Below are positions 20,191 to 29,200 of a stretch of 64,000 bases of DNA, one piece after another; position 1 is the first letter of the stretch, and each line of letters starts with the position of its first letter. The position numbers were made by a program, and so were the translations under genes. The stretch lies in the NCBI GenBank assembly GCA_020637165.1, contig JACJWN010000006.1, forward strand, positions 333,105 to 397,104, written 5' to 3'. The stretch is from Mycolicibacterium sp. GTDB taxonomy: Bacteria; Actinomycetota; Actinomycetes; Mycobacteriales; Mycobacteriaceae. The notes beneath the pieces were generated by a model, which ran no database searches, had not been told where the DNA came from, and saw only the letters and a program-made list of their open reading frames with translations.

Positions 20191-20880
20191 TCAGTTGTCG
20201 GACAGTTCCCACACCGCCGCCGACATCCGGTCGGCAATCGTGGTCGCGGTGACCCGGCCGGAGTCATCGCCGCGGCAGGCCATCACCTGCAGGACGGCGT
20301 TGGCGCGCTGCCTCGCCTCACCGTGGCAGACCCAGGTCAGCGGGATTCCCATCTGCTGCTTGCGCCAGCGAACCGCATCGGAGTCGACGACGGGCACGCT
20401 GAAACTCCATGCCGCGTCGCCACCGGTGCCCAGCGCCCGCTGGCCGTCGCAGGCCCGGGCGTCCCGAGTTCCCGCGGAGAAGGCCGATGCCGCCGCGGGC
20501 GTGTCCGGGTAGACCGCGACCGCCTCGGCGACCACCTGTTCGTGTCGGTCGCCGTCGGTGAGCAGCAGCACGTGGAATCGGGACCAGGAATCTCCGATGA
20601 AGGCCGACATCCCGACCGCGTCGAGTGCGGAGCAGGCCGGAACCGCCGAGGAACCCGGTATCGGGCGGGACCGGTCGGCATCGACCTGCAATGTCGTCCC
20701 GACGAGGTCGGCGATCTCGACCGAACTCAGCAGAACCTGGTCGGCATCACCGGGGCGCAGCTGTCCGGCCGCCTGGGCGAAATCGAATACCGCGGCCCCC
20801 GACACCGTGTGTGCGCAGCCAGCGAGGGTCGCCGCCATCGATATCGATCCGGCGGCCAGGATTGCTTCCTGCAACCGCAT
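20191..20880 (-). CDS. Lipoprotein with PknH-like sensor domain
   Basis: A 229-residue exported lipoprotein. The signal peptide ends in the lipobox LAGC with C22 as the lipidated residue. The mature part resembles the PknH-type extracellular sensor domain shared by many mycobacterial lipoproteins: LSSVEIADLVGTTLQ near the start, WSRFHVLLLTDGD, VAVYPDTPAAASAF, and cysteines in VPACSAL, ARACDGQ, WVCHGEA and VMACRGDD that would pair into two disulfides. The ATG at 20880 is chosen over a TTG 9 nt upstream. Ligand unknown. The glycosyltransferase gene ends 11 nt upstream. Confidence 0.75.
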   Translation of the reverse strand: MRLQEAILAAGSISMAATLAGCAHTVSGAAVFDFAQAAGQLRPGDADQVLLSSVEIADLVGTTLQVDADRSRPIPGSSAVPACSALDAVGMSAFIGDSWSRFHVLLLTDGDRHEQVVAEAVAVYPDTPAAASAFSAGTRDARACDGQRALGTGGDAAWSFSVPVVDSDAVRWRKQQMGIPLTWVCHGEARQRANAVLQVMACRGDDSGRVTATTIADRMSAAVWELSDN

Positions 20881-20891
20881 AGTGGCCAATG

Positions 20892-22136
20892 CTAGACGGC
20901 TCCCACGGAGCGGCCCCGACTAAGCAGCCGATCCTCGATGAGATCCGCCCCGCGGCCTACCCCTCCGGTGGCGGCGAAGCCGTCGGCAACCCGGCGGGCG
21001 CCCTCGGTCATGGTCATCGCCTCACGCACCTTGTCGCGCAAGCTGCGGGTGGTCAACCGGCCGGCGGGCAGCCGGGTGCCACAGCGGGCCACCTCGACGC
21101 GCATGGCGACTTCAGGCTGATCCCGGCCGAAGGGCACCACGCAGACCGGCACGCCCCGGTCGAGCGCCCGCACCGTCGCGCCCATCCCGCCGTGGGTGAC
21201 CGCGCACACGGCGCGGTCGAGAACCGCGCCGTGCGGCACGAACTGCTGCACCGTCGCGTTCGGCGGAACCTCAAGATCGGCGGGAATTCCGGCGGGGAAG
21301 GTCACCACCACGTGCACCGGTTCGCCGGCCAGCGCCGCCAGGGCGGTGATGCCCAGCCTGGCGTCGGCCTGCCGGACCGAGGAGGTGGTGACCAGGACGA
21401 TCGGATCGGTGATCTCGGCCAGCCAGTCCGGGGTCTCGCCCTGGGGGCCCGTGCAGGCTCCGATCGGATGGACCCGGGGTCCCCAGTCCGGATGCGGGTA
21501 CTCGAACGGCTCGCCGCCGACCACCAGCATCAGCGGGGCCCGGCGCAGGAACTCGTCCACCGATTCGACCCGGGGTGCGCCCACCGCGTCGCGCACGGCG
21601 TTGATCCGTGGGAGCACCGGACGGTCCATGACCTGGTTGACCACCGCCCGCACGCCCAGATCCCGGAAAGCGCCCAGCGGTCCGCGCCGGGGCCGCATTC
21701 CGGGTCCTACCGGAGGCATTCCGGCCGAGCGCAGGAACGGGGTGAACGGCGAGAACACCGCCCAGCCGAGGTCGCCGGCGTCGGCGGCCGACATCGCCCC
21801 CCAGCAGTTGGCGTCGATGATCAGCGCGTCCGGCCGGATCTCGGCCACGGCGCGGGCGAGATCGGCGACCTCAAGCTCCGCGCGCCGGCACAGCACGTCC
21901 AAGGTCATCCGCAGCACGCCGAAGACGCTGCGCGCCGTCCAGTCCCGGCTGGTGATCTCCTCGATCCGGGGGTCCACGGCCCTGGTGGCCAGACCAAGCC
22001 GCTCACCGTGGGCGACTCCCGCGGCCAATGTCCGCAGATGGACCTCGTGACCGCGACCGGCCAGCTCGCGCAGCAGTTCACCGACCGGCAGCAGATGGCC
22101 CAGCGCCGGCGATCCGTAGGCCAGGATCCGGCTCAT
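20892..22136 (-). CDS. GT1-family (GT-B) glycosyltransferase
   Basis: A 414-residue UDP-glycosyltransferase-like enzyme of the YjiC / macrolide or antibiotic glycosyltransferase type. The N-terminal acceptor domain begins RILAYGSPALGHLLPVGELLREL. The C-terminal donor domain has VVTFPAGIPADLEVPPNATVQQFVPHGAVL, then THGGMGATVRALDRGVPVCVVPFGRDQPEVA, the nucleotide-sugar binding loop. Such enzymes glycosylate small lipophilic acceptors. The ATG overlaps the epoxide hydrolase stop (ATGA), so the two are co-translated and may act on one substrate. The neighbouring divergent P450 unit fits oxidation, hydrolysis and conjugation of a common compound; this is inference. Confidence 0.85.
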   Translation of the reverse strand: MSRILAYGSPALGHLLPVGELLRELAGRGHEVHLRTLAAGVAHGERLGLATRAVDPRIEEITSRDWTARSVFGVLRMTLDVLCRRAELEVADLARAVAEIRPDALIIDANCWGAMSAADAGDLGWAVFSPFTPFLRSAGMPPVGPGMRPRRGPLGAFRDLGVRAVVNQVMDRPVLPRINAVRDAVGAPRVESVDEFLRRAPLMLVVGGEPFEYPHPDWGPRVHPIGACTGPQGETPDWLAEITDPIVLVTTSSVRQADARLGITALAALAGEPVHVVVTFPAGIPADLEVPPNATVQQFVPHGAVLDRAVCAVTHGGMGATVRALDRGVPVCVVPFGRDQPEVAMRVEVARCGTRLPAGRLTTRSLRDKVREAMTMTEGARRVADGFAATGGVGRGADLIEDRLLSRGRSVGAV

Positions 22137-23266
22137 CGCTTCGCCGTGTCGTCGCAGAAGGGGGCGCCGGAGAAGGGTTGGAAGAAGGCGCGAACGTCCT
22201 CGACGAACAATTCCGGCTGCTCGAAGGCAGCGAAGTGGCCGCCGCGCGGCATCTCCGTCCAGCGGGTGATGGTGTAGGCGTCCTCGCACCAGCTGCGTGG
22301 CGCCCGCAGGATCTCCTTCGGGAACCTCGCCACCCCGGTCGGCACCCGCACCTTGTGGCCGCCGCCGAAGGAGCCGAAACTCTCCCAGTAGAGCCGCGCC
22401 GAGGAGGTGGCGGAGTTGGTGGCCCAGTACAACATCACGTTGTCCAACAGTTCGTCCCGGGAGAGCACGTTCTCCGGATGGCCGTCGCAGTCGGTCCAGG
22501 CCCAGAACTTCTCCACGATCCAGGCCAGCTGCCCGGCCGGCGAATCGGCCAGGCCATAGCCGAGCGTCTGCGGACGGGTGCACTGCTGTTTGGAGTATCC
22601 CGACTCCCACTGCCGATAGTGTTCGGCAGCGCTCAGGGCGTCCCGCACGTCGGGCGCCCGGCGCTCCGGAGTACCGGTGGGCGGCGCGATCGGCATGTTG
22701 GTGTGGATCGCCACACAATTGCCGGCGTCACGCCCGATCTGAGTCGTCACCGCCGACCCCCAGTCACCTCCCTGAGCCCCGTAGCGCCGGTAACCCAGCC
22801 GGGTCATCAGGGTGTCCCAGGCCGCCGCGATCCGCTCCACGGTCCAACCGGTGGCGCTGGGTTTGCCGGAGAACCCGAAGCCTGGCAGCGTCGGGCAGAC
22901 CACGTGGAAGTACTGGCTCAACGGCCCGATCACGTTCATGAACTCCACCACCGAGCCCGGCCAGCCGTGGGTGATCACCAGTGCCAGCGCGTCGGGGTCG
23001 GCGTTGCGCTGGTGGAGGAAGTGAATATCGCAGCCATCGATCTCGGTGACGAACTGATCGAAACGGTTCAGCCGCTCCTCACGGGACCGCCAGTCGTAGT
23101 CATCGGCCCAGTACGCGGCCAGTTCGCGGGTGTAGTCCAGGGGCATCCCCTGGCTCCAGTCCCCGACACACTCACGATCCGGCCAGCGGGTCCGGTGCAA
23201 TCGGTCCCGCAGATCGACGAGGTCGGCATCGGGGACCCGGATCCGGAACGGTCGGACATCGGCCAT
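22133..23266 (-). CDS. Epoxide hydrolase (EHN domain, alpha/beta hydrolase)
   Basis: A 377-residue enzyme with the N-terminal epoxide-hydrolase domain (RPFRIRVPDADLVDLRDRLHRTRWPD) followed by an alpha/beta-hydrolase core. Visible catalytic parts are the oxyanion HGWPGS (100-105), the nucleophile D168 in GGDWGS and the base histidine in RGGHFAAFEQPE near the C-terminus. It opens epoxides to diols. The ATG at 23266 is preferred because a longer start would consume most of the 41-bp divergent promoter shared with the ferredoxin gene. Confidence 0.9.
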   Translation of the reverse strand: MADVRPFRIRVPDADLVDLRDRLHRTRWPDRECVGDWSQGMPLDYTRELAAYWADDYDWRSREERLNRFDQFVTEIDGCDIHFLHQRNADPDALALVITHGWPGSVVEFMNVIGPLSQYFHVVCPTLPGFGFSGKPSATGWTVERIAAAWDTLMTRLGYRRYGAQGGDWGSAVTTQIGRDAGNCVAIHTNMPIAPPTGTPERRAPDVRDALSAAEHYRQWESGYSKQQCTRPQTLGYGLADSPAGQLAWIVEKFWAWTDCDGHPENVLSRDELLDNVMLYWATNSATSSARLYWESFGSFGGGHKVRVPTGVARFPKEILRAPRSWCEDAYTITRWTEMPRGGHFAAFEQPELFVEDVRAFFQPFSGAPFCDDTAKR

Positions 23267-23293
23267 GTCAGTGATTATCGCGCCCGGTGCCAC

Positions 23294-23299
23294 TAGGGT
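23294..23299 (+). promoter_or_regulatory. Putative -10 box (TAGGGT) for ferredoxin-P450 operon
   Basis: TAGGGT ends 8 nt before the ATG at 23308 in the 41-bp gap between the epoxide hydrolase and ferredoxin genes. A leaderless transcript is inferred. Confidence 0.45.
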
Positions 23300-23307
23300 C
23301 GGTAGCC

Positions 23308-23523
23308 ATGCGTCTGGTGGTGGATCTCAACAAGTGCCAGGGATACGCGCAATGCGTTCCGCTGGCCCCGGAGGTGCTCAAGCTCCTCGGCGAGGAGGCC
23401 CTCGCCTACGACCCCAACCCCGACGATTCCCAACGCCAGCAGGTGCTCCGGGCGGTTGCCTCCTGCCCGGTGCAAGCCATCATCTGCGAGGTCGACCCAC
23501 CGGCGGACCGGGACACCAAGTGA
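23308..23523 (+). CDS. [3Fe-4S] ferredoxin
   Basis: A 71-residue ferredoxin with CQGYAQC and a later CP pair in VASCPVQAI, the CxxxxxC...CP pattern of mycobacterial P450-partner [3Fe-4S] ferredoxins. The residue before the second alanine (Tyr, not His) is one of the known variable positions. It would carry electrons from the reductase encoded next to the P450 after it. The stop overlaps the reductase start (GTGA). Confidence 0.9.
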   Translation: MRLVVDLNKCQGYAQCVPLAPEVLKLLGEEALAYDPNPDDSQRQQVLRAVASCPVQAIICEVDPPADRDTK

Positions 23524-24935
23524 CCGGGAAAAGGGCCAAGACCTATTCGTTCGACACGATCCTCAACCAATTCCGGGCCGGCGGACACATCGCCATCGTC
23601 GGCGCCTCGCTGGCCGGGTTGCGGGCCGCCGAAGCCCTGCGCGACAAGGGCTTCGAGGGCAGGCTGACCATCATCGGCGACGAACCGCACGAACCCTACG
23701 ACCGTCCCCCGCTGTCCAAGCAGGTGCTCAAGGGCTGGGTGCCGGCCGACCACACCAAGCTCCCCCGGCTGCGCCGGGTCGATGCGGAGTGGAAGCTCGG
23801 CGTGGCGGCGGTGGGCTTGGATCGGATCAACCACGTGGTGAAACTGGGCAACGGCGAGGAGGTCAGCTACGACCGGCTGCTGATCGCCACCGGTACCCGG
23901 GCCCGGCCGTGGCCCAAGCCCGAAGAAGCCGCCCTGCAAGGGGTGTTCACGGTGCGCACGGTGGAAGACGCCGCCGGACTGTCCGCCGCGCTGAAGGCGC
24001 GTCCGAAGCGGGTGCTGGTCATCGGGTCGGGCTTCGTCGGGTCGGAGATCGCCTCGGTGTGCCGGGACCTCGACCTTCCGGTGACGGTGGCCGAACGCGG
24101 TAAAGGCCCGCTGATGGGGGCGCTCGGTGGTGTGATCAGCGAAATCGCCGCGCAGATGATGCGCGATTCCGGGGTGGACCTGCGCACCGGCGTTTCGGTC
24201 AGCTCCCTGAACGGCGACGACTCCGGACACGTCCGGTCGGCGACGCTGTCCGACGGCACGGTGCTCGACGTCGACGTGGTGATCCCGTCCCTGGGGTCCA
24301 TCCGCAACGTGGAGTGGCTGGAAGGGGCGGGCCTGGCCGCCGGGCAGTGGGGTCTGGCGTGCGACGCCGGCTGCCGGGCCTTCGACATCAACGGGGTGGT
24401 GACCGACCACATCTTCGTCGCCGGCGACGTCGCCCGCGCCCCGCATGTGCTCTACGACTACGAGTTCATGTCGCAGGAGCACTGGGACAACGCGGTGTTC
24501 GGCGCCGAGGTGGCCGCCAACAACATGATCCACCTGGAAGTCGGCCGTCGCGCGCACCTGCCGCTGCCGTCGTTCTGGTCCGGACAGTTCGGGGTGAACA
24601 TAAAAAGTGTCGGGGTGTGTTCGTTCGGCGACGAGATCGTGTTCACCCAGGGATCCCCGGAGGAGCGCCGGTTCGCCGCGGCCTACGGCAAGGACGGCCG
24701 CATCGTCGGCGCGGTGACCTTCAACCACGGTAAGTGGCTGCCCTACTACGCGGAACTGATCGAACGCTCGGCGCCGTTTCCGCCGCCGCCGCCCGGATAT
24801 GACCGGCCGACCAACGCCGAGGTGATGCCGGCTCGATTCCCCGATCCGCGAGAGCCCGCCGGCAATCCCGACGTGGTTCTGACCGGACACGACCCGACCG
24901 ACCGCACCGCCGAGTTCCGGCCGCGCAGCCATTAG
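23520..24935 (+). CDS. NAD(P)H-dependent ferredoxin reductase
   Basis: A 471-residue FAD-dependent pyridine nucleotide-disulfide family reductase of the putidaredoxin/rhodocoxin reductase type. It shows FAD-binding GASLAGLRAAEAL (28-40), the NAD site VLVIGSGFVGSEIASV, IFVAGDVARAPHVLYDYEFMSQEHWDNAV and a C-terminal ferredoxin-docking domain. Its N-terminus is about 20 residues longer than usual. The GTG start overlaps the ferredoxin stop. With its neighbours it forms a self-contained class I P450 electron chain. Confidence 0.9.
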   Translation: MTGKRAKTYSFDTILNQFRAGGHIAIVGASLAGLRAAEALRDKGFEGRLTIIGDEPHEPYDRPPLSKQVLKGWVPADHTKLPRLRRVDAEWKLGVAAVGLDRINHVVKLGNGEEVSYDRLLIATGTRARPWPKPEEAALQGVFTVRTVEDAAGLSAALKARPKRVLVIGSGFVGSEIASVCRDLDLPVTVAERGKGPLMGALGGVISEIAAQMMRDSGVDLRTGVSVSSLNGDDSGHVRSATLSDGTVLDVDVVIPSLGSIRNVEWLEGAGLAAGQWGLACDAGCRAFDINGVVTDHIFVAGDVARAPHVLYDYEFMSQEHWDNAVFGAEVAANNMIHLEVGRRAHLPLPSFWSGQFGVNIKSVGVCSFGDEIVFTQGSPEERRFAAAYGKDGRIVGAVTFNHGKWLPYYAELIERSAPFPPPPPGYDRPTNAEVMPARFPDPREPAGNPDVVLTGHDPTDRTAEFRPRSH

Positions 24936-24946
24936 GAGCCGAAGAG

Positions 24947-26221
24947 ATGGACGCCGCAACCGCGTGGGCCGAGGCGATGAAGTTCTCCAACCGCCCGAAC
25001 CCGTACCCCTATTACGAGGAACTCCGCAAGACGCCGGTCGCCAAGGTTTCCGACCATACCTACGTCGTCACCGGTTACCCCGAAGCCCTTGCGCTGGCGC
25101 ACGATCCGCGGATCAGCTCCGACATCAGCCGCAGCCCGTCGGGGCTGTTCGGAGAGAAGCAGGCGGCGATCGACGCCGCGCAGCTCGACGTCGCCGAAGC
25201 CGCCCAGGCCCGGGATTGGAGCATGCTGGTCGCCGACCCGCCCGAGCATGACACGATGCGCCGGCAGTTCATGCGGCACTTCGGCCCGCCGCACGCCCCC
25301 GACCTGATCCCCAGCATGGAGGCGATGGTCATCGAATTGGCCAACGATCTGCTGGACAAGGTCAAAGCCCGCGGCGGCACCCGGATGGACGTCGTCGAGG
25401 ACTTCTCCTACCCGATCCCGGTGTCGGTGATCTTCCGGGTGATGGGGGCCCCGATTGCCGACGAGCCGAAATTCCACGGCTGGGTGATGGATTTCATGCA
25501 GGGCGCCGACGTGGGCCCGGAGGCTGACACCGAGGAGGGCCGTGCGGCGACGGCCAAGGCGGCCGCCAGTATGAACGAGCTGGGTGTCTGGGTGCATGAA
25601 CTGGTCGACCGGTTGTCCCGCGAGCCCGGACCCGGTCTGCTCTCGGCAGCGCTGCACGACGACGGCCCGGACGGCCCGGTATCGAAAACGGTGGCCGAGG
25701 CCAACGCGCTGCTGCTGATGATCGCCGGTCATGACTCCACGGTGAACACCATCAGCAACTGCATCATGACGATGTTGCGCAGTCCCGGGTCATGGGACCT
25801 GGTAGCGGGCAACCGCGACCTGATCCCGCGAACGGTCGAGGAGGTGCAGCGCCTCCAGGGGTCGGTGCAATTCTTCCCGAGCCGGTGGGCCACCGCCGAC
25901 ATCGAGATCGCCGGCACCCGGATTCCAGCCGGTTCGGCGGTGTTCCTGGTCTGGGCGGCCGCCAACCGCGACCCCCGCCGATTCCCCTTTCCGGACCGTT
26001 TCGACCCGATGCGCGAAGACAACGAGCACCTCGGCTTCGGCAGCGGTATCCACACCTGCTTCGGCGGGCCGTTGGCGCGACTGGAGATCAACGCCGCCCT
26101 GGAGGTGTTCCTGCGCAGGGTGAAAGCGCCACGTCTGGTGGTCGACCCGCCGCCCTACCGCCATAACCAGGTGTTCCGCGGTCCGCGCCACCTCTGGGTG
26201 GACTTCGCCGAGATCCTCTAG
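24947..26221 (+). CDS. Cytochrome P450 monooxygenase
   Basis: A 424-residue P450. The I-helix oxygen-activation motif is AGHDST (260-265), the K-helix ExxR lies in EEVQR, and the haem ligand is C371 in FGSGIHTCFGGP. ADPPEHDTMRRQF is the usual C-helix. The substrate is unknown and I cannot assign a CYP family from memory. An AGGAG site precedes the ATG, 11 nt after the reductase stop, giving one ferredoxin-reductase-P450 operon. A divergent epoxide hydrolase-glycosyltransferase pair lies next to it. It is not part of this syntenic block in M. tuberculosis. Confidence 0.93.
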   Translation: MDAATAWAEAMKFSNRPNPYPYYEELRKTPVAKVSDHTYVVTGYPEALALAHDPRISSDISRSPSGLFGEKQAAIDAAQLDVAEAAQARDWSMLVADPPEHDTMRRQFMRHFGPPHAPDLIPSMEAMVIELANDLLDKVKARGGTRMDVVEDFSYPIPVSVIFRVMGAPIADEPKFHGWVMDFMQGADVGPEADTEEGRAATAKAAASMNELGVWVHELVDRLSREPGPGLLSAALHDDGPDGPVSKTVAEANALLLMIAGHDSTVNTISNCIMTMLRSPGSWDLVAGNRDLIPRTVEEVQRLQGSVQFFPSRWATADIEIAGTRIPAGSAVFLVWAAANRDPRRFPFPDRFDPMREDNEHLGFGSGIHTCFGGPLARLEINAALEVFLRRVKAPRLVVDPPPYRHNQVFRGPRHLWVDFAEIL

Positions 26222-26241
26222 CCCCGCCCACCGCGACAAGC

Positions 26242-29200
26242 GTGAGCCCAAACCCGCTGGACCGGTTCGCGCCCGCGACCCGGCGCTGGTTCGGCGGCAC
26301 CTTCCCCGCCCCGACCGAAGCCCAGGCGCAGGCCTGGGAATCCATCGCCGACGGCGACCACACGCTGGTGATCGCCCCAACCGGTTCGGGCAAGACGCTG
26401 GCGGCGTTCCTGTGGGCGATCGACCGGCTGGCCGACCAGCCGGGAACCGGCACCCGGGTGCTCTACGTCTCCCCGCTCAAAGCCCTGGCCATCGACGTCG
26501 AGCGCAACCTTCGCACCCCGCTGGCCGGGATCGCCCGCACCGCCGAGCAGGACGGCCTGCCCGCCCCGCAGATCAGCGTCGGGGTGCGCTCCGGCGACAC
26601 CCCGCCGGCCCGGCGCCGTGAACTGCTCACCCACCCACCCGACATCCTCATCACCACCCCCGAGTCACTGTTTCTGATGCTGACCTCGGCGGCCCGCGAA
26701 ACCCTTACCGGCGTGCGCACCGTGATCCTCGACGAGGCGCATGCCGTGGCCGGGACAAAACGCGGCGCGCACCTGGCGCTGTCGCTGGAGCGCCTTGAGC
26801 GCCTGCTCGACACCCCCGCCCAGCGGATCGGCCTGTCCGCCACCGTGCGACCACCCGAGGAGGTCGCCCGGTTCCTCACCGGCGGACGGCCCGCGACGAT
26901 CGTGCGCCCACCGGCCGGGAAGACCTTCGATCTGACCGTGCAGGTGCCCGTTCCCGATATGACCGATCTGGATAACAACACCATCTGGCCCGACGTCGAG
27001 GCGCGGATCGTCGATCTGATCGAGGCACACACCTCGACCATCGTGTTCGCCAATTCGCGGCGGCTGGCCGAGCGGCTCACCGCGCGGATCAACGAGATTC
27101 ACGCCGAACGCTCCGGCGTCGAACTGCCGACACCGCCGGCGGCGATGCTGGCCAACAATCAGATTCAGGGCGCCGAACCGCTGCTGGCGCGCGCCCACCA
27201 CGGATCGGTGTCCAAGGAGCAGCGCGCCGCCGTCGAGGACGATCTCAAGAGCGGACGACTCAAAGCCGTCGTCGCCACCTCAAGCCTGGAGCTCGGAATC
27301 GACATGGGTGCGGTCGACCTGGTGATCCAGGTGGACTCGCCGCCGTCGGTGGCCGCCGGGCTGCAGCGGGTGGGCCGGGCCGGCCACCAGGTCGGCGAGA
27401 TCTCCCGCGGGGTGCTGCTGCCCAAACACCGCACCGGCCTGATCGGCTGCGCGGTCACCGTGACGCGCATGTTGGGCGGACAGATCGAGACCCTGAAAGT
27501 GCCGGCCAACCCGCTGGACGTGCTGGCCCAGCAGACCGTGGCGACGTGCGCGCTGGAGCCGGTCAGCGCCGAGGTATGGTTCGACACCGTGCGCCGCAGC
27601 GCGCCGTTCGCAACCCTGCCGCGCAGTGCGTTCGAGGCCACCCTGGACCTGTTGAGCGGTAAGTACCCGTCGACGGAGTTCGCCGAGCTGCGGCCCCGTC
27701 TGATCTACGACCGCGACACCGGCACGCTGACCGGCCGGCCCGGCGCCCAGCGACTGGCCGTCACCTCCGGCGGCACCATCCCGGATCGCGGGCTGTTCAC
27801 CGTCTACCTGGCCACCGACTCCGAAAAGCCCTCGCGGGTGGGTGAACTCGACGAGGAGATGGTCTACGAGTCGCGGCCCGGCGATGTCATCTCGCTGGGG
27901 GCGACGAGTTGGCGGATCACCGAGATCACCCACGACCGGGTGCTGGTCGTGCCTGCCCCCGGACAGCCGGCCCGGCTGCCGTTCTGGCGCGGCGACGACG
28001 CCGGCCGTCCGGCCGAGCTGGGCGAAGCGATCGGCAGGCTCACCGGGGAGCTGGCCGGAATGGATCTGGCTGACTTCGAAAAACGCTGCGCGGCAATCGG
28101 TTTCGACGAGTTCGCCACCGGCAATCTGTGGCGGCTTCTCGATGAGCAGCGCGAGGCCACCACGGCGGTGCCCAGCGACACCACCCTGCTGGTGGAACGG
28201 TTCCGCGACGAGCTCGGCGACTGGCGGGTCATCCTGCACTCCCCGTACGGGCTGAAGGTGCACGGCCCACTGGCCCTGGCGGTCGGCCGGCGGCTGGCCG
28301 AACGCTACGGCATCGACGAGAAGCCCACCGCCAGCGACGACGGCATCGTGGTCCGGCTGCCCGACACCGACGACACCGCGCCGGGGGCGGAGCTGTTCGT
28401 GTTCGCGCCCGATGAGATCGAGCCGCTGGTCACCGCGGAGGTGGGCGGCTCGGCGCTGTTCGCCTCCCGCTTCCGGGAGTGCGCGGCGCGGGCGCTGCTG
28501 CTACCGCGCCGGCATCCCGGCAAGCGCTCCCCGCTGTGGCACCAACGCCAGCGCGCTGCCCAACTGCTCGACGTCGCACGCAAGTACCCGGACTTCCCGA
28601 TCGTGCTGGAAACCGTTCGCGAATGCCTACAGGACGTCTACGACGTGCCGCGGTTGACCGACCTGATGGCGCGGATCGCCCAGCGCCGGGTCCGACTGGT
28701 CGAGGTGCAGACGCCGACCCCGTCGCCGATGGCGGCCTCGCTGCTGTTCGGCTACGTCGGGGCGTTCATGTACGAGGGCGATAGCCCGCTGGCCGAGCGC
28801 CGGGCGGCGGCGCTGTCATTGGACACCGCCCTGCTCGCCGAGCTGCTGGGCCGGGTGGAGCTGCGCGAACTGCTCGACCTCGAGGTGGTGGCCTCCACCG
28901 CGCGTCAGTTGCAGCACCTGAGCGAGGAGCGCCGGGCCCGCGACGCCGAGGCGGTCGCGGATCTGCTGCGGTTGCTGGGCCCCCTGACCGAGGGCGAGAT
29001 CGGCGAGCGGTCGGCGGCCCCCGACGTCCGGGGGTGGCTGGACGCGCTGCTGGCGGCCAAGCGCGCGCTACCGGTCTCCTACGCCGGGGCGCAGTGGTGG
29101 GTGGCCATCGAGGACATCGGCCGGCTGCGCGACGCGGTGGGCGTCGCCGTGCCTCCCGGGGTTCCCGCCGATTTCACCGAGCCGGTGGCCGACCCGCTGG

